The position numbers were made by a program, and so were the translations under genes. The notes beneath the pieces are model-generated. The model was not told where the DNA came from, did not search any database, and was given only the letters and a program-made list of their open reading frames with translations. From the NCBI GenBank assembly GCA_002697255.1, contig NZUH01000024.1:3417-56669 (forward strand): DNA of 53,253 nt. The letters are read 5' to 3'. The DNA is from Flavobacteriaceae bacterium. Lineage in GTDB: Bacteria > Bacteroidota > Bacteroidia > Flavobacteriales > Flavobacteriaceae. Of this stretch, positions 17,727 to 27,918 are shown piece by piece; within the stretch, counting starts at the first letter, position 1; every line of letters begins with the position of its first letter.

Positions 17727-18899
17727 CAAAGGATTCTAATATTTTTATAATAATATCACATCCTTCAATTATTTCTTTTTTAGAAATAGTCAAAGGTGGA
17801 GTAATTCTTACAGCTTTTTTTTCAATGAGTAGCCAAAATAAAATTAATCCTTTATTTTTTGCTTCTAAAACTAAATTATTAGCGATTTTTTCATTTTCCA
17901 TTATCAAACATAACATAAGGCCAAGCCCCCTAATCTCTTTAATTAGTCTGTGTTTTAGCTTTAATCGAATCAGTTTTTCAAAAATAATTGTATTACTCAT
18001 TATTTTTGATTTGAGTACAATTTTAAGAGTTTCTAAGGCAGCAGCAGTAACCAAAGGATTACCTCCAAAAGTTGTAATATGACCTAAAATTGGGTTTTTA
18101 TGAAGTGAATCCATTATTTTTTTTGAACTTGTAAAAGCACCAATTGGTACTCCTCCGCCTAATCCTTTTCCGTAAACTATTATATCTGGAATGCATGAAA
18201 AATTTTCAAAACCAAATAACTTGCCCGTTCTTCCTATTCCAGATTGAATTTCATCTAATATTAATAAGGCACCAACTTCCTCACATTTTTTTTTAACTAA
18301 ATACAAATATTTTTTTTTGGTTTAATAAATCCAGCACTACCTTGGATTGTCTCAAGAACAACACATGCTGTAGTATTATCAATTTTAGAAAGATTGTTTA
18401 TATCGTTAAATTCAATGAATTCAACATCTGGTATCAGTGGTTCAAATGGTTTTTTTCGTTCGTCTAACCCCATTAAAGTTAGGGCACCCATTGTACTCCC
18501 GTGATATGCATTATTTGCACTAATTATCTTTTTTCTGCCTGTGTATCTTCTTGAAAGTTTTATCGCTCCTTCTAGCGCTTCTGTTCCAGAATTTGTGAAA
18601 TATGTTGAATTTAGGTTTTTTGGTAAATTTTTAGCTAATAGTTTTGCAAGATTTAAAGCCGGTTTAGTAATAAATTCACCATAAACCATTACATGTAAAT
18701 ATTTTTCTGATTGATCCTTTATCGCTTTAATTACTCTTTTGTTTGAATGACCAACGCTGCATGCAGATACCCCAGCAACAAAATCAAGATATTTTACACC
18801 TTTATTATCAAAAATATAACTACCACTTGCTTTGATAACCTCAATTAATAATGGTTTAGGAGAAGTTTGTGCTTGATATTTTTTAAAATCTAAAATAAT
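17722..18899 (-). pseudogene. Class III PLP aminotransferase, frameshifted and without a normal start codon
   Basis: The product resembles acetylornithine/ornithine-type class III aminotransferases over about 390 residues, in two frames. The first part begins DFKKYQAQTSPKPLLIEV and contains NSGTEALEGAIKLSRR and NAYHGSTMGAL. It runs into TAG at 18297-18299 just after an A9 run (18310-18318). One extra A would join it to the second part, YLVKKKCEEVGALLILDEI, which holds the PLP Asp (LDEIQSGIGRTG) and the catalytic Lys in GKGLGGGVPIG. Between the upstream OstA stop (18903-18905, same frame) and the conserved region there is no ATG, GTG or TTG; only ATT at 18897-18899 or 18894-18896 could serve. 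All catalytic residues survive, so recent decay, slippage at the A-run, or a sequence error are each possible. Confidence 0.85.
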
Positions 18900-18902
18900 A
18901 TT

Positions 18903-20507
18903 TTATTTATTTTCAAGTTGTTTTATAGAAGCTAAAGTAAATTTCCTATCATCTTTAAATAAATCCTCAACACTTTTTATGATTTCTTCTTCACGATAAA
19001 AGAAACCTTTTAATAATTTATTCTGCTCAACAAAATCCTCTTCTGGAAATGTTGTGCCGTCAATTTGATTTATTTTCACAAAGCTGTTTATCAATTGATT
19101 ATTTATAAGTATTCTAATTTTGGCAGATTTTGATTTGTCTATTCCGATAAGCTCATTGTCTGAGTTTCTTAAAAAATAAATAGATTCCGCATTTTTAATT
19201 ATATCTATTTCTTTTAATTTTCCTTCAATAAAATTGCCGTATAAATTTTTACCAGAAATTTGATTATATCCTACTTCAAAAGTATCTTTTTCTATAATAA
19301 ATGCATTTTCTAAAACAAATAGTGAATCAATAGTATTTTTTTGAATATCAAATTTAATTTTTATAAGATCACCTGTAATTTGACTATTATTATTCCATAA
19401 TATTGGTTTTTTTATTTTTCTAGACTTAGATTCTGAATTATTATAATTTATTAATTCTGCCATTCCTGTGGATTCATTGAAATGGATTGAATCACACTTC
19501 CCACTTATATTACCTCTCAATATTGTTCCGTTATCAAAAGCTCTAATAATTTTTTCACCTTCTTTACCTGTTACAATTATTTTTTCGCCATGAATATATG
19601 TTGTGTCTGTTTCTTTAAATGAAGAAATTAGTGCTCTTTTTTGAATAAACATGGAATCAATATTTCTGTAGATTTCGGCATAATGTCCAGATGTAATTGA
19701 TTTATTTATAGTGTCTAAAATATTAATATTATTTACAGCTGAAGCAAAATTCTTATTTTTATCAAAATATATACTGTCAGCATTAATAACATATTCTTTA
19801 AAATCAATTTTTGAATTTTTAATAAAATATCCTAGGTCATTGGTTGTGTCATAATATCCGATTTCACAATATATCTTAGAATTATTTGTAGTAATATTAG
19901 TAGGTCCATAAAAAAAAGACTTGCCATTTTCTGTGAAAAAATCAAGAATTTCAGAAAGGATTAAATATTTTGGAGTTTTTAGGTCAACTTCATTTTCAAA
20001 TCTATATTTTTTTTCATTTACATAATATGTTCCTATCTTACTGTTTATTGTATCAGTTTGAGCCCTTATAAGTTTTCCGTAATTATCATAAAAAGCCTCT
20101 TGTTTATTTCTGTCAAAAATCAAAGAATCTGTATATAGTATTGATTGAGGTTCATTTAAAATAACACTTCCTTTCGCATATGCTAATTTAAGATCTCCAT
20201 TATATTCAATATAATTAGCCGTTAAGTTTAACGAATCACCTTGATTTAAATTTACTTCTCCGTAAGCTTCAATAAAATTTTTTTCTTCATAAAAATAGGC
20301 CTGATTACATGTCATAATAATTCCATCGTGAGAAATTAAAACTTGTTCATTATTATCTCTTGTCAATATTGAAGCGTCTGGAAATTTCTCCTTGTCTTTA
20401 TCAAAAAAAGGTGATTTCTTTATTTCAATTTTTGATTTTTCTTGCCCTATATTTATCTGGAAGACAAATAACATCAGAAGAGTGAATATCAGAGAGATCT
20501 TTTTCAC
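18903..20507 (-). CDS. OstA-like protein (LptA/OstA superfamily)
   Basis: A 534-residue exported protein with signal peptide KKISLIFTLLMLFVFQINIGQ. It consists of beta-jelly-roll-type OstA units, seen as repeated short strands such as GEVNLNQGDSLNLTANYIEY, YAKGSVILNEPQSILYTDSL and DFKEYVINADSIYFDKNKN. Members of this group are thought to help lipopolysaccharide reach the outer membrane, like LptA, but the Bacteroidota version is longer and less studied. Translation probably begins at GTG 20505-20507, since this directly precedes the signal peptide, four bases after the purA stop. It is co-transcribed with purA. Confidence 0.85.
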   Translation of the reverse strand: MKKISLIFTLLMLFVFQINIGQEKSKIEIKKSPFFDKDKEKFPDASILTRDNNEQVLISHDGIIMTCNQAYFYEEKNFIEAYGEVNLNQGDSLNLTANYIEYNGDLKLAYAKGSVILNEPQSILYTDSLIFDRNKQEAFYDNYGKLIRAQTDTINSKIGTYYVNEKKYRFENEVDLKTPKYLILSEILDFFTENGKSFFYGPTNITTNNSKIYCEIGYYDTTNDLGYFIKNSKIDFKEYVINADSIYFDKNKNFASAVNNINILDTINKSITSGHYAEIYRNIDSMFIQKRALISSFKETDTTYIHGEKIIVTGKEGEKIIRAFDNGTILRGNISGKCDSIHFNESTGMAELINYNNSESKSRKIKKPILWNNNSQITGDLIKIKFDIQKNTIDSLFVLENAFIIEKDTFEVGYNQISGKNLYGNFIEGKLKEIDIIKNAESIYFLRNSDNELIGIDKSKSAKIRILINNQLINSFVKINQIDGTTFPEEDFVEQNKLLKGFFYREEEIIKSVEDLFKDDRKFTLASIKQLENK

Positions 20508-20511
20508 TTAT

Positions 20512-21783
20512 TTATCTAAATAAAGTTTCTTTTCTATCTGGCCCTACAGAAACAATTACTATGGGAATATTTAATTTTTTTTCTAAAAAATTAATGTAAT
20601 TATTTAAGTTTTCTGGAAGCATGTCACTATTTCTTAAATTTCTTAAATTTTCTGACCAACCTTTAAATTCTTCATATATTGGCTCTAGTGTTTCATCAGA
20701 TAAATCATAAGGTAGATTATTAATTATTTCACCCTTGTATTTATACTTTGTACACACTAAAATCTTGTCAAATCCACTTAAAACATCGGTTTTCATCATC
20801 ATAAGTTTGGTTACACCATTAATTCTACAAGCATATTTTAGCGCTACTAAATCTAGCCAACCACATCTTCTAGGCCTTCCTGTTGTTGCCCCAAATTCTT
20901 GTCCAACTTTACTCATTCTTTCCCCATAATTGTCGAATAACTCAGTTGGAAATGGGCCAGAACCAACTCTTGTTGTATAAGCCTTAAAAATTCCAAACAC
21001 ATCTTTAATCGAATTTGGCGAAACTCCTAGGCCAGTACATGCTCCGGCAGCAGTAGTGTTAGATGATGTTACAAAAGGATAAGTTCCAAAGTCTATATCC
21101 AATAATGATCCTTGAGCTCCTTCAGCTAAAATTGATTTGTTTTCCTCTTGATATTTAAACAGAAAATCTTCAGAATCAACAAATTTAATTTTTCTTAGTT
21201 CTTTAATAGCTTCAAAAAATTCATTTTCAAGCTCTGCCAGACAAAAATTTAGCTCAACATTATAGAAACTAATAAGTTGTTGATGTTTTTTTGAAAGTTC
21301 TTTATACTTATTTTGCCAATTATCATTTTCAAGATCTCCAATTCTGAACCCATTTCTGCCAGTTTTATCCATGTATGTTGGTCCAATTCCTTTAAGGGTT
21401 GATCCAATTTTATTTTTTCCTTTAGATTTTTCACTTGCAGCGTCTAATAATCTGTGAGTAGGGAGTATTAAATGTGCTTTTCTGGAAATAAATAATGATT
21501 TACTGATATTTGAAACTTCATTCTTTATTTTTTCAATTTCTTTATTCAAAATTACAGGGTCAATGACTACTCCATTTCCGATCAAATTTATTTTATTATC
21601 GTGGAAAATTCCAGATGGAATAGTGTGTAAAACATACTTTTTATCGTTAAAAACAAGTGTGTGACCTGCATTTGGTCCACCTTGAAAGCGAGCAATTATG
21701 TCATATTTGGAAGTAAGCACATCTACAATTTTGCCTTTTCCTTCGTCTCCCCACTGAAGACCTAATAATAAATCTACTGCCAT
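20512..21783 (-). CDS. purA: Adenylosuccinate synthase
   Basis: PurA (423 residues) joins IMP and aspartate using GTP, the first step from IMP to AMP. The N-terminus has the GTP-binding GLQWGDEGKGKIVD loop with catalytic Asp and Lys, then GGPNAGHTLV with the catalytic His. GSTLKGIGPTYMDK, LAEGAQGSLLDIDFGTYPFVTSSN and GRPRRCGWLD are all present. Length is typical. Its ATG directly abuts the stop of the Fur-family gene (TAA then ATG), so the genes are translated from one message. Confidence 0.97.
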   Translation of the reverse strand: MAVDLLLGLQWGDEGKGKIVDVLTSKYDIIARFQGGPNAGHTLVFNDKKYVLHTIPSGIFHDNKINLIGNGVVIDPVILNKEIEKIKNEVSNISKSLFISRKAHLILPTHRLLDAASEKSKGKNKIGSTLKGIGPTYMDKTGRNGFRIGDLENDNWQNKYKELSKKHQQLISFYNVELNFCLAELENEFFEAIKELRKIKFVDSEDFLFKYQEENKSILAEGAQGSLLDIDFGTYPFVTSSNTTAAGACTGLGVSPNSIKDVFGIFKAYTTRVGSGPFPTELFDNYGERMSKVGQEFGATTGRPRRCGWLDLVALKYACRINGVTKLMMMKTDVLSGFDKILVCTKYKYKGEIINNLPYDLSDETLEPIYEEFKGWSENLRNLRNSDMLPENLNNYINFLEKKLNIPIVIVSVGPDRKETLFR

Positions 21784-22245
21784 TTATTTTTTATTTTTTT
21801 TATTTTTTTTACCGTAAAAATATAATGAATGATTTTCTATAGTTACATCAAATATTTCTTGAATTGTTTTCTTAATCATGTCAATTCGAGGATCACAAAA
21901 CTCTATGATTTTACCATCATCTTTTAAAATTAAATGATCATGCTGATTATTAAAAAAACATTTTTCGTAAGAGGCCTGTTGGTCATTTGTAAATTGATGT
22001 TTTCTTACCAAGGAACACTCTAATAATAGTTCTATTGTATTATATAAAGTTGCTCTTGAAACTCTATATTTTTTATTTTTCATTTTGATATATAATGACT
22101 CAATATCAAAATGAATTTTAGTTTCATATACTTCTTTTAAAATAGCATATCTTTCAGGGGTTTTTCTGAATCCTTTTTCTTCCAAAAAATTTGTAAAAAC
22201 ATCTTTTACGATTTTAATATTATTTTGGCTTCTTTTTAAGTCCAT
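21784..22245 (-). CDS. Fur family transcriptional regulator
   Basis: A 153-residue regulator. The winged-helix region [29 protein letters not shown] to about residue 95 matches Fur DNA-binding domains, including the [20 protein letters not shown] recognition segment. The C-terminal dimerisation part has [15 protein letters not shown], the usual place of metal ligands, but not the CxxC pairs that many Fur proteins use for structural zinc. The signal it reads (iron, zinc or peroxide) cannot be decided. It lies between spoT (11 bases upstream) and purA (adjacent). It ends in a Lys/Asn run. Confidence 0.87.
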   Translation of the reverse strand: MDLKRSQNNIKIVKDVFTNFLEEKGFRKTPERYAILKEVYETKIHFDIESLYIKMKNKKYRVSRATLYNTIELLLECSLVRKHQFTNDQQASYEKCFFNNQHDHLILKDDGKIIEFCDPRIDMIKKTIQEIFDVTIENHSLYFYGKKNKKNKK

Positions 22246-22256
22246 TCGTTTTTTAT

Positions 22257-24482
22257 TTACGTTCTTTTTATTTTTTCTATGCCGTTTAAAACTTTTAGTT
22301 TTTTTATTAATTTGGTCGCTTCTAGGTTTGTTTTAACAGACATTAAAATATCACCTTTAAAGGTACCGCTATCAGTCTCAAAATTAAGCCTTTTCATATT
22401 AATATTCATATTTTCTGAAATGACTTTTGTTATATTATTAACAAGTCCCATCTTGTCAATTCCTATTAATTCAATTTTTACGGTAAATTCCTCCTGAGAG
22501 GAATCAATCCACTTAGCTTTAATTATCCTGTAGTCATAATTAGACTGAAGACTTACTGAGTTAGGACAATTTTTTTTATGAATTTTTATTCCATCATTAA
22601 TAGTAACAAAACCAAAAACTTTATCCCCGGCAATGGGGTTGCAGCAAGAAGCAGATTTATAGTCTAACTTTTCTTCATCGTTACCAAAAACTAAAGAATC
22701 AAATTTAGAAGTTATTTCATTTTGATCATTGTCATTAATTTTTATTTTTTTATTTCTGCTAATTCTCTTTTTCAAAAAACTCAAAAATTTATTACTTCTT
22801 GAAGAAATAAATTTTTTAAGTTTTTCATTATCAATTGTATTGATTCCAACTCTGTAAAATAGATCTTGACTTGTGGTTAGTTTAAAATATTTTTGAAGAT
22901 CTAGAATTATACTATCATTAAATTTTATTTTTAAATGTCTTAATTTTCTTCTTAAAATTTCTTTTCCTTCTTCAGAGAGAATCTTTTTTTCTTCATTTAA
23001 GGTTGATTTTATTTTTGATTTTGCTCTAGCTGTAGTTGCATAATCCAACCAGTTAGAACTGGGTTTTATTTTATCAGAAGTCAAAATCTCTATTCTATCC
23101 CCACTGGATAAAACTCTATTCAATGGAACGAGCTTTCCGTTAACTTTTGCCCCTCTAGTCTTTAATCCAATCTCTGTATGTATAGCAAATGCAAAATCTA
23201 ATGGCGTTGCTCCTTTTGGAAGTGATTTTAAATCACCAGTTGGTGTAAATACAAAAATTTCTTTAGCATATAGATTAAGTTTGAATTGTTCAACAAAATC
23301 TACTGCATTTGTTTCTGGATTTTCTAATGCTTCTTGAAGTTTGTTTATCCATGTGTCTAAGTTGTCATTGGTATCATTATTTTCGTTTTGTTTATACTTG
23401 TAATGAGCGGCATATCCTTTTTCTGCAATTTCATCCATTCTCTCACTTCGAATTTGAACTTCAACCCATTTACTTTTAGGTCCTACTACAGTAATGTGAA
23501 GGGCTTCATATCCTGTTGATTTTGGAGCTGATATCCAATCTCTTAATCGAGTAGGATTTGGTGTAAAATGATCTGTAACTATTGAATAAATTTTCCAGGC
23601 AATAAATTTTTCTTTTTCTGGCTTAGATTTATATATAATTCTGACAGCAAATTTATCATAAACTTCATCAAATGAAATCCCTTGCTTAATCATTTTATTG
23701 TTAATCGAAAAAATTGATTTAGTCCTTCCTTTAATAGTATATTTTAATCTTTCTTTTGTTAATGTTGAAATTATTATTGAATTGAATTTTTTAATGTATT
23801 CTTCTTGATCTTTTCTGCTTTCAAGTAATTTTTTCGAAATATTTTCATAAACATCTGAATTAGTATACTTTAAACCAAGATCTTCTAGTTCAGTTTTTAT
23901 GTTATATAAACCAATTCTATGTGCCAGAGGAGCATAAATATAGAGTGTTTCTGATGCTTTTTGAACCTGTTTTTCATAAGGCATACTAGAAAGGGTTTGC
24001 ATATTATGTAGTCTGTCTGCAATCTTTATTATAATTACTCTAATATCTTCATTTAGAGTTAAAAGCATTTTTCTGTAATTTTCTGCCTGAATTGAAACAT
24101 CGGTATACCCCTTACTGTTAAGTTTTCCAATCTTTGTCAATCCATCTACTATTTTTGAGATATTTGTCCCAAATTCTTTTTTTATTCTTTCGATTGATTG
24201 ATCACTATTATCTTCAACAACGTCATGAATAAGAGCTGATGCTATTGAAATTGCATCTAATCCAATTTCTGATGCTACTATTTTTGCAACAGAAATTGGA
24301 TGAAAAATATATGCTTCTCCTGATTTTCTTTTTTGAAATTGGTGAGCCTCAACAGCATAATCAAAAGCTTTTCTGATTAATTTTTTATCATCTTTATTTA
24401 AAGATTGATAGCTTATTTTTAGAAGCTCTTTATATTCTTTAGCTAAGGCTTTTTTTTCTATTTTGATTTCATCAGTACTCAT
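22257..24482 (-). CDS. Bifunctional (p)ppGpp synthase/hydrolase, RelA/SpoT family
   Basis: A 741-residue Rel enzyme that makes and degrades (p)ppGpp, the stringent response alarmone. The HD hydrolase domain is intact ([10 protein letters not shown], then [10 protein letters not shown] with HD at about 86-87 and ED). The synthetase has [19 protein letters not shown] and the EVQIRS element. A TGS domain begins near 385 ([20 protein letters not shown]), and a C-terminal ACT domain near 665. Both activities are therefore predicted. A GTG at 24485 sits just before, but ATG 24480-24482 is the likely start. Regulation may be by a promoter-like box immediately upstream (24487-24517). Single Rel enzymes of this type are usual in flavobacteria. 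Confidence 0.95.
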   Translation of the reverse strand: MSTDEIKIEKKALAKEYKELLKISYQSLNKDDKKLIRKAFDYAVEAHQFQKRKSGEAYIFHPISVAKIVASEIGLDAISIASALIHDVVEDNSDQSIERIKKEFGTNISKIVDGLTKIGKLNSKGYTDVSIQAENYRKMLLTLNEDIRVIIIKIADRLHNMQTLSSMPYEKQVQKASETLYIYAPLAHRIGLYNIKTELEDLGLKYTNSDVYENISKKLLESRKDQEEYIKKFNSIIISTLTKERLKYTIKGRTKSIFSINNKMIKQGISFDEVYDKFAVRIIYKSKPEKEKFIAWKIYSIVTDHFTPNPTRLRDWISAPKSTGYEALHITVVGPKSKWVEVQIRSERMDEIAEKGYAAHYKYKQNENNDTNDNLDTWINKLQEALENPETNAVDFVEQFKLNLYAKEIFVFTPTGDLKSLPKGATPLDFAFAIHTEIGLKTRGAKVNGKLVPLNRVLSSGDRIEILTSDKIKPSSNWLDYATTARAKSKIKSTLNEEKKILSEEGKEILRRKLRHLKIKFNDSIILDLQKYFKLTTSQDLFYRVGINTIDNEKLKKFISSRSNKFLSFLKKRISRNKKIKINDNDQNEITSKFDSLVFGNDEEKLDYKSASCCNPIAGDKVFGFVTINDGIKIHKKNCPNSVSLQSNYDYRIIKAKWIDSSQEEFTVKIELIGIDKMGLVNNITKVISENMNINMKRLNFETDSGTFKGDILMSVKTNLEATKLIKKLKVLNGIEKIKRT

Positions 24483-24486
24483 CACT

Positions 24487-24517
24487 TAAATTTAATATAA
24501 AGATGACTAATAGCCAA
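24487..24517 (-). promoter_or_regulatory. Possible promoter of the spoT-fur-purA run, TTG-N20-TAAATTTA
   Basis: Minus-strand TTG (24515-24517) and TAAATTTA (24487-24494) are 20 bases apart, within the normal range for -33 and -7. The -7 box has A in place of the last G. Only four bases separate it from the ATG at 24482, implying a leaderless message. Confidence 0.4.
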
Positions 24518-24540
24518 TTTCTTTATAGAATATTTAAAAT

Positions 24541-25332
24541 TTAACGTTTGAATTTTTTTTGTCTATTTACTTCAAATAAACATATTGCACTTGATACTGA
24601 TACATTTAGAGAGTCAGCCATTCCCAACATTGGAATCTTAATTAAAAAATCAGAATTTTTGCTCCAAAAATGAGAGATTCCTTTATTCTCAGATCCAGAA
24701 ATTAAAGCTGTTGAGGATTTATATTTTATTGAGTTATATTTTTTTTTTGCTTTTAAGGAAGTTCCATAAATTGTAAAATTATTTTTTTTCAAAAATTCTA
24801 ATGCCTGATTATTTGACATGCTAATTATTTTATTAGAAAAAAAAGTTCCTAAACTTGAGCGAATAACATTAGGATTGTAAACATCGCATTTTTCATTTGT
24901 TAGAATTACAATATCAACTCTTGCAGCATCACATGATCTTAGAATAGCGCCAATATTTCCTGGCTTTTCTATTCCATCTAAAATTAATGCTAAGTTTGTA
25001 TCTTTTACATCCAAATTTATTTTTGGATTTTGTTTAATGTTTATTACTCCAATTATACCTTCAGTAGAATTTCTGTAACTGATTTTTGAGTAAACATCAT
25101 TATTAACCTCAATAATTTTTGTTTTATAACCAAATTTAACTTCAGCTATATTAATTATACTTGGATTGAAGAATATCTTATTAATATTGTACCCATTTTT
25201 AACGGCCATTTTTAATTCTTTTTGCCCTTCAATAACAAAAAACCCTTCTTCTTTTCGAGTTTTTGATTTATTGGTTAATTTGATAATATTTTTAATTTCT
25301 TTATTATCAACGCTTGTTATTTTTTTATTCAT
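24541..25332 (-). CDS. TrmH/SpoU family RNA 2'-O-methyltransferase
   Basis: A 263-residue SAM-dependent RNA ribose methylase. The N-terminal substrate-binding part (KEIKNIIKLTNKSKTRKEEG, FFVIEGQKELKMA) is followed by the SPOUT knot motifs: LDGIEKPGNIGAILRSCDA near 130, SGSENKGISHFW near 205, and IPMLGMADSLNVSVSSAICLFE at the C-terminus. The target (rRNA or tRNA) is not known. It begins one base after the DUF3810 gene stop region and is thus in the same transcription unit; spoT follows after 58 bases. Confidence 0.93.
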   Translation of the reverse strand: MNKKITSVDNKEIKNIIKLTNKSKTRKEEGFFVIEGQKELKMAVKNGYNINKIFFNPSIINIAEVKFGYKTKIIEVNNDVYSKISYRNSTEGIIGVINIKQNPKINLDVKDTNLALILDGIEKPGNIGAILRSCDAARVDIVILTNEKCDVYNPNVIRSSLGTFFSNKIISMSNNQALEFLKKNNFTIYGTSLKAKKKYNSIKYKSSTALISGSENKGISHFWSKNSDFLIKIPMLGMADSLNVSVSSAICLFEVNRQKKFKR

Positions 25333-26388
25333 CTAAAGAAATTTATAATTTAAAATTAATGAAATACTTTCATTATAATTTTTAATTCCCGAATCTATGT
25401 TATTTTGTTTTAAATATATATCGTAAGTTTTTTTTGAAATGTTTTCAATTTCTCCGTCAAATTTTTTCCAGAATTTGTTTATTTCTATATAATCTCTAAT
25501 TATGCCATTATTTATATTATTAATTAATTCATGATATTTTTTATCATCAATTTTAGCAATTTCATTAAGGCATAGTCTTAGTGCATAGGACAGACCACAA
25601 AACTTATGATAATCATTTTCACTATTTATCAACATTAAAAAAGAAATGAAATTTGCATCTTTTTCACTAGCAATACCCATTTGATGAGCAATTTCATGAT
25701 TTATAACGAATACCTGACTAGTAACTGGTATATAGGAGTTTATGTTAGCTTCGTTAGTGTATGGATTAATATAACCACTAAATCCCATATAGCTTAACGG
25801 TAAACTGAAAAAAGATTTTTTTACCGAAGTGTATTTATAATCATATTTTATAACTGAATCACCAAGGACGAATTTTAAATTTTTAGCATTTTTCGCTGAT
25901 ATTTTCACATTTTCTGAAAAACTATATTTGTTAGTGGGTTTATTTATATCCTGTTTAAAAAGTTTAATGTGTTTTTTATTTATATGTTCTGTTAATTTTT
26001 TTGTAAAATCAATAAGTTCTTGTTTGTCAAATTCGCTATCAATCGCCAAATGATTTTTAATAGTAACTCTCTTGTAATTAAAACCCCACAACAGATAGAA
26101 TAATAATGTCATGATAAATATTAAAGTGCCTAAGTTTAAAAGCTTTAACCTAATCGATTTTGATTTTAAAAATGAGTAATATAAAATAAGTATAAAACCT
26201 AAGAAATAAAACAGATCACCAATCGGAAAATTTATCCAATATGTTAGTAGCCTAAGCTTTTCAGAAATAAATAAATAAAAACCATTTGAATAATATTTTT
26301 CTATTAATATATTCTCTGATTGAATGTAATTTATAGCCAAAAGTAGTATAAATAAACTTAGAGTTAAAAAAGATTTTAATTTTCTCAT
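25333..26388 (-). CDS. DUF3810 family membrane protein with HExxH motif
   Basis: A 351-residue protein with three hydrophobic segments in the first 110 residues (about 7-20, 55-72, 85-105) and a soluble C-terminal half. HEIAHQMG at 231-238, followed by a Glu in SEKD, is the zinc-peptidase HExxH pattern in a gluzincin-like context. The family is conserved in Bacteroidota and is not characterised; a membrane-anchored metallopeptidase is the natural guess. The gene heads the leftward run that includes the RNA methylase and spoT, and is divergent from pepD across 66 bases. Confidence 0.85.
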   Translation of the reverse strand: MRKLKSFLTLSLFILLLAINYIQSENILIEKYYSNGFYLFISEKLRLLTYWINFPIGDLFYFLGFILILYYSFLKSKSIRLKLLNLGTLIFIMTLLFYLLWGFNYKRVTIKNHLAIDSEFDKQELIDFTKKLTEHINKKHIKLFKQDINKPTNKYSFSENVKISAKNAKNLKFVLGDSVIKYDYKYTSVKKSFFSLPLSYMGFSGYINPYTNEANINSYIPVTSQVFVINHEIAHQMGIASEKDANFISFLMLINSENDYHKFCGLSYALRLCLNEIAKIDDKKYHELINNINNGIIRDYIEINKFWKKFDGEIENISKKTYDIYLKQNNIDSGIKNYNESISLILNYKFL

Positions 26389-26428
26389 AATTAAAATATT
26401 GAAACTAAAATATAAATTTATTATTCGT

Positions 26429-26436
26429 TAATTTTG
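26429..26436 (+). promoter_or_regulatory. Bacteroidota-type -7 box for pepD
   Basis: TAATTTTG is a perfect TAnnTTTG match, 18 bases upstream of the pepD ATG at 26455, implying a leader of roughly 12 bases. It lies on the TTG at 26434, which is therefore unlikely to be the start codon. No -33 TTG was found. Confidence 0.45.
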
Positions 26437-26454
26437 TATAAAATTATATTAATT

Positions 26455-27918
26455 ATGAATGTTGAAGTATCAAAAGTAGAACCAAAACAAATTTGGAAAA
26501 ATTTTGTTTTACTAAATGAAGTTCCTAGACCGTCAAAAAAAGAAGAAAAGGTTATTGAGTTTTTACAATTATTTGCAAATAAAAATAATCTGGATTACAA
26601 GCGGGATGATATTGGTAATTTAGTAATTATTAAAGACGCGTCAATCGGGATGTCTAATCGTCAAACGGTTGTACTTCAGTCTCATGTTGACATGGTTCAC
26701 GAAAAAAATAATGATGTAGATTTTGATTTTTTAACTTCTGGAATTAAAATGTATGTTGATGGTGATTGGATTAAGGCAGATGGTACCACTTTAGGAGCTG
26801 ATAATGGACTTGGAGTTGCAGCAATAATGGCAGTTTTGGAGAGTAAAGAAATTTCTCACCCAAAAATTGAGGCATTATTTACAATTGATGAGGAAACCGG
26901 TATGACAGGAGCTTTAAATCTTTCTAGCACGATACTTACCGGAAATATTTTACTCAATCTTGATACAGAAGAGGATGATGAGATATGCATTGGTTGTGCA
27001 GGTGGAGTTGATATTACTATGCATAGAGATTATAATTTACTTCAACCTGATCAAAATGAAGTCTTTGTAAAAATCCTTCTAAATGGGTTAACAGGCGGTC
27101 ATTCTGGAGCTGAAATACATAAAGGATTAGGAAATTCAAATAAGATCTTATTTAAAATAATAGCTGATATTAATAATCTTTTTGAGATTAAGATTTCTGA
27201 TGTTGATGGGGGAGGGCTTAGAAATGCAATACCTAGAGAAAGTAGCTTAATAATAAGTTTTTCAAAAGACCACTTGGTTAAATTCAATAATTTTATCAAA
27301 AATAGTTCTGAACAATACTCAGCCAGTTTTTTAAAAACAGATCCAAACTTTAATCTAGAATTTAATTTGTTAGAAGCTTCTTTTTTATCTCTTTCTTACT
27401 TAGATAGTAGTGATTTAATCAATTCAATTAACGAGTGCCCAAATGGTGTTTTTGAAATGAGTGAAAGTATAGACAACCTAGTTGAAACATCAAATAATTT
27501 GGCAAATATTAAATTAAATGATGGTAAACTTAAAATTCAATGCTTAACCAGATCTTCATCTGAACAGTCCAAAGAAAAATTATCTAAAAAAATTTCTAAA
27601 ATATTTGAAAATATTAATTGTGAGTGTGTGTTTTCTGGTGGATATCCTGGCTGGGAGCCAAACATTAATTCCCTAACTCTTAAAGAAGCAAAGGAATCTT
27701 ATTATAAATTATTTTTATCTGAGCCAAAAGTTAATATTATTCATGCAGGATTAGAATGTGGTATAATTGGTTCACATTACCCCAAAATGGACATGATTAG
27801 CTTTGGTCCAACAATTTTAGGCGCTCATTCTCCAGATGAAAAGGCCTCCATATCTTCTACAAAAAAGTTTTGGAATTTTTTTAAGGAGATTTTGTCTAAT
27901 ATTCCAGAAAAAAATTAA
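26455..27918 (+). CDS. pepD: Aminoacyl-histidine dipeptidase (M20 family)
   Basis: A 487-residue cytoplasmic dipeptidase of the PepD type, for Xaa-His and other dipeptides. Metal ligands and catalytic residues are visible: LQSHVDMVHE, ADGTTLGADNGLGVAA, and FTIDEETGMTGA, where the two Glu are the catalytic base and a ligand. Dimerisation-domain motif GGHSGAEIHKGLGN follows near residue 220, and the last His ligand probably lies in AHSPDE near the C-terminus. The ATG at 26455 (MNVEVSKVEPKQIW) fits family length. It is a single-gene unit between opposing genes; its stop overlaps that of the prolyl isomerase gene as TTAA. Confidence 0.95.
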   Translation: MNVEVSKVEPKQIWKNFVLLNEVPRPSKKEEKVIEFLQLFANKNNLDYKRDDIGNLVIIKDASIGMSNRQTVVLQSHVDMVHEKNNDVDFDFLTSGIKMYVDGDWIKADGTTLGADNGLGVAAIMAVLESKEISHPKIEALFTIDEETGMTGALNLSSTILTGNILLNLDTEEDDEICIGCAGGVDITMHRDYNLLQPDQNEVFVKILLNGLTGGHSGAEIHKGLGNSNKILFKIIADINNLFEIKISDVDGGGLRNAIPRESSLIISFSKDHLVKFNNFIKNSSEQYSASFLKTDPNFNLEFNLLEASFLSLSYLDSSDLINSINECPNGVFEMSESIDNLVETSNNLANIKLNDGKLKIQCLTRSSSEQSKEKLSKKISKIFENINCECVFSGGYPGWEPNINSLTLKEAKESYYKLFLSEPKVNIIHAGLECGIIGSHYPKMDMISFGPTILGAHSPDEKASISSTKKFWNFFKEILSNIPEKN

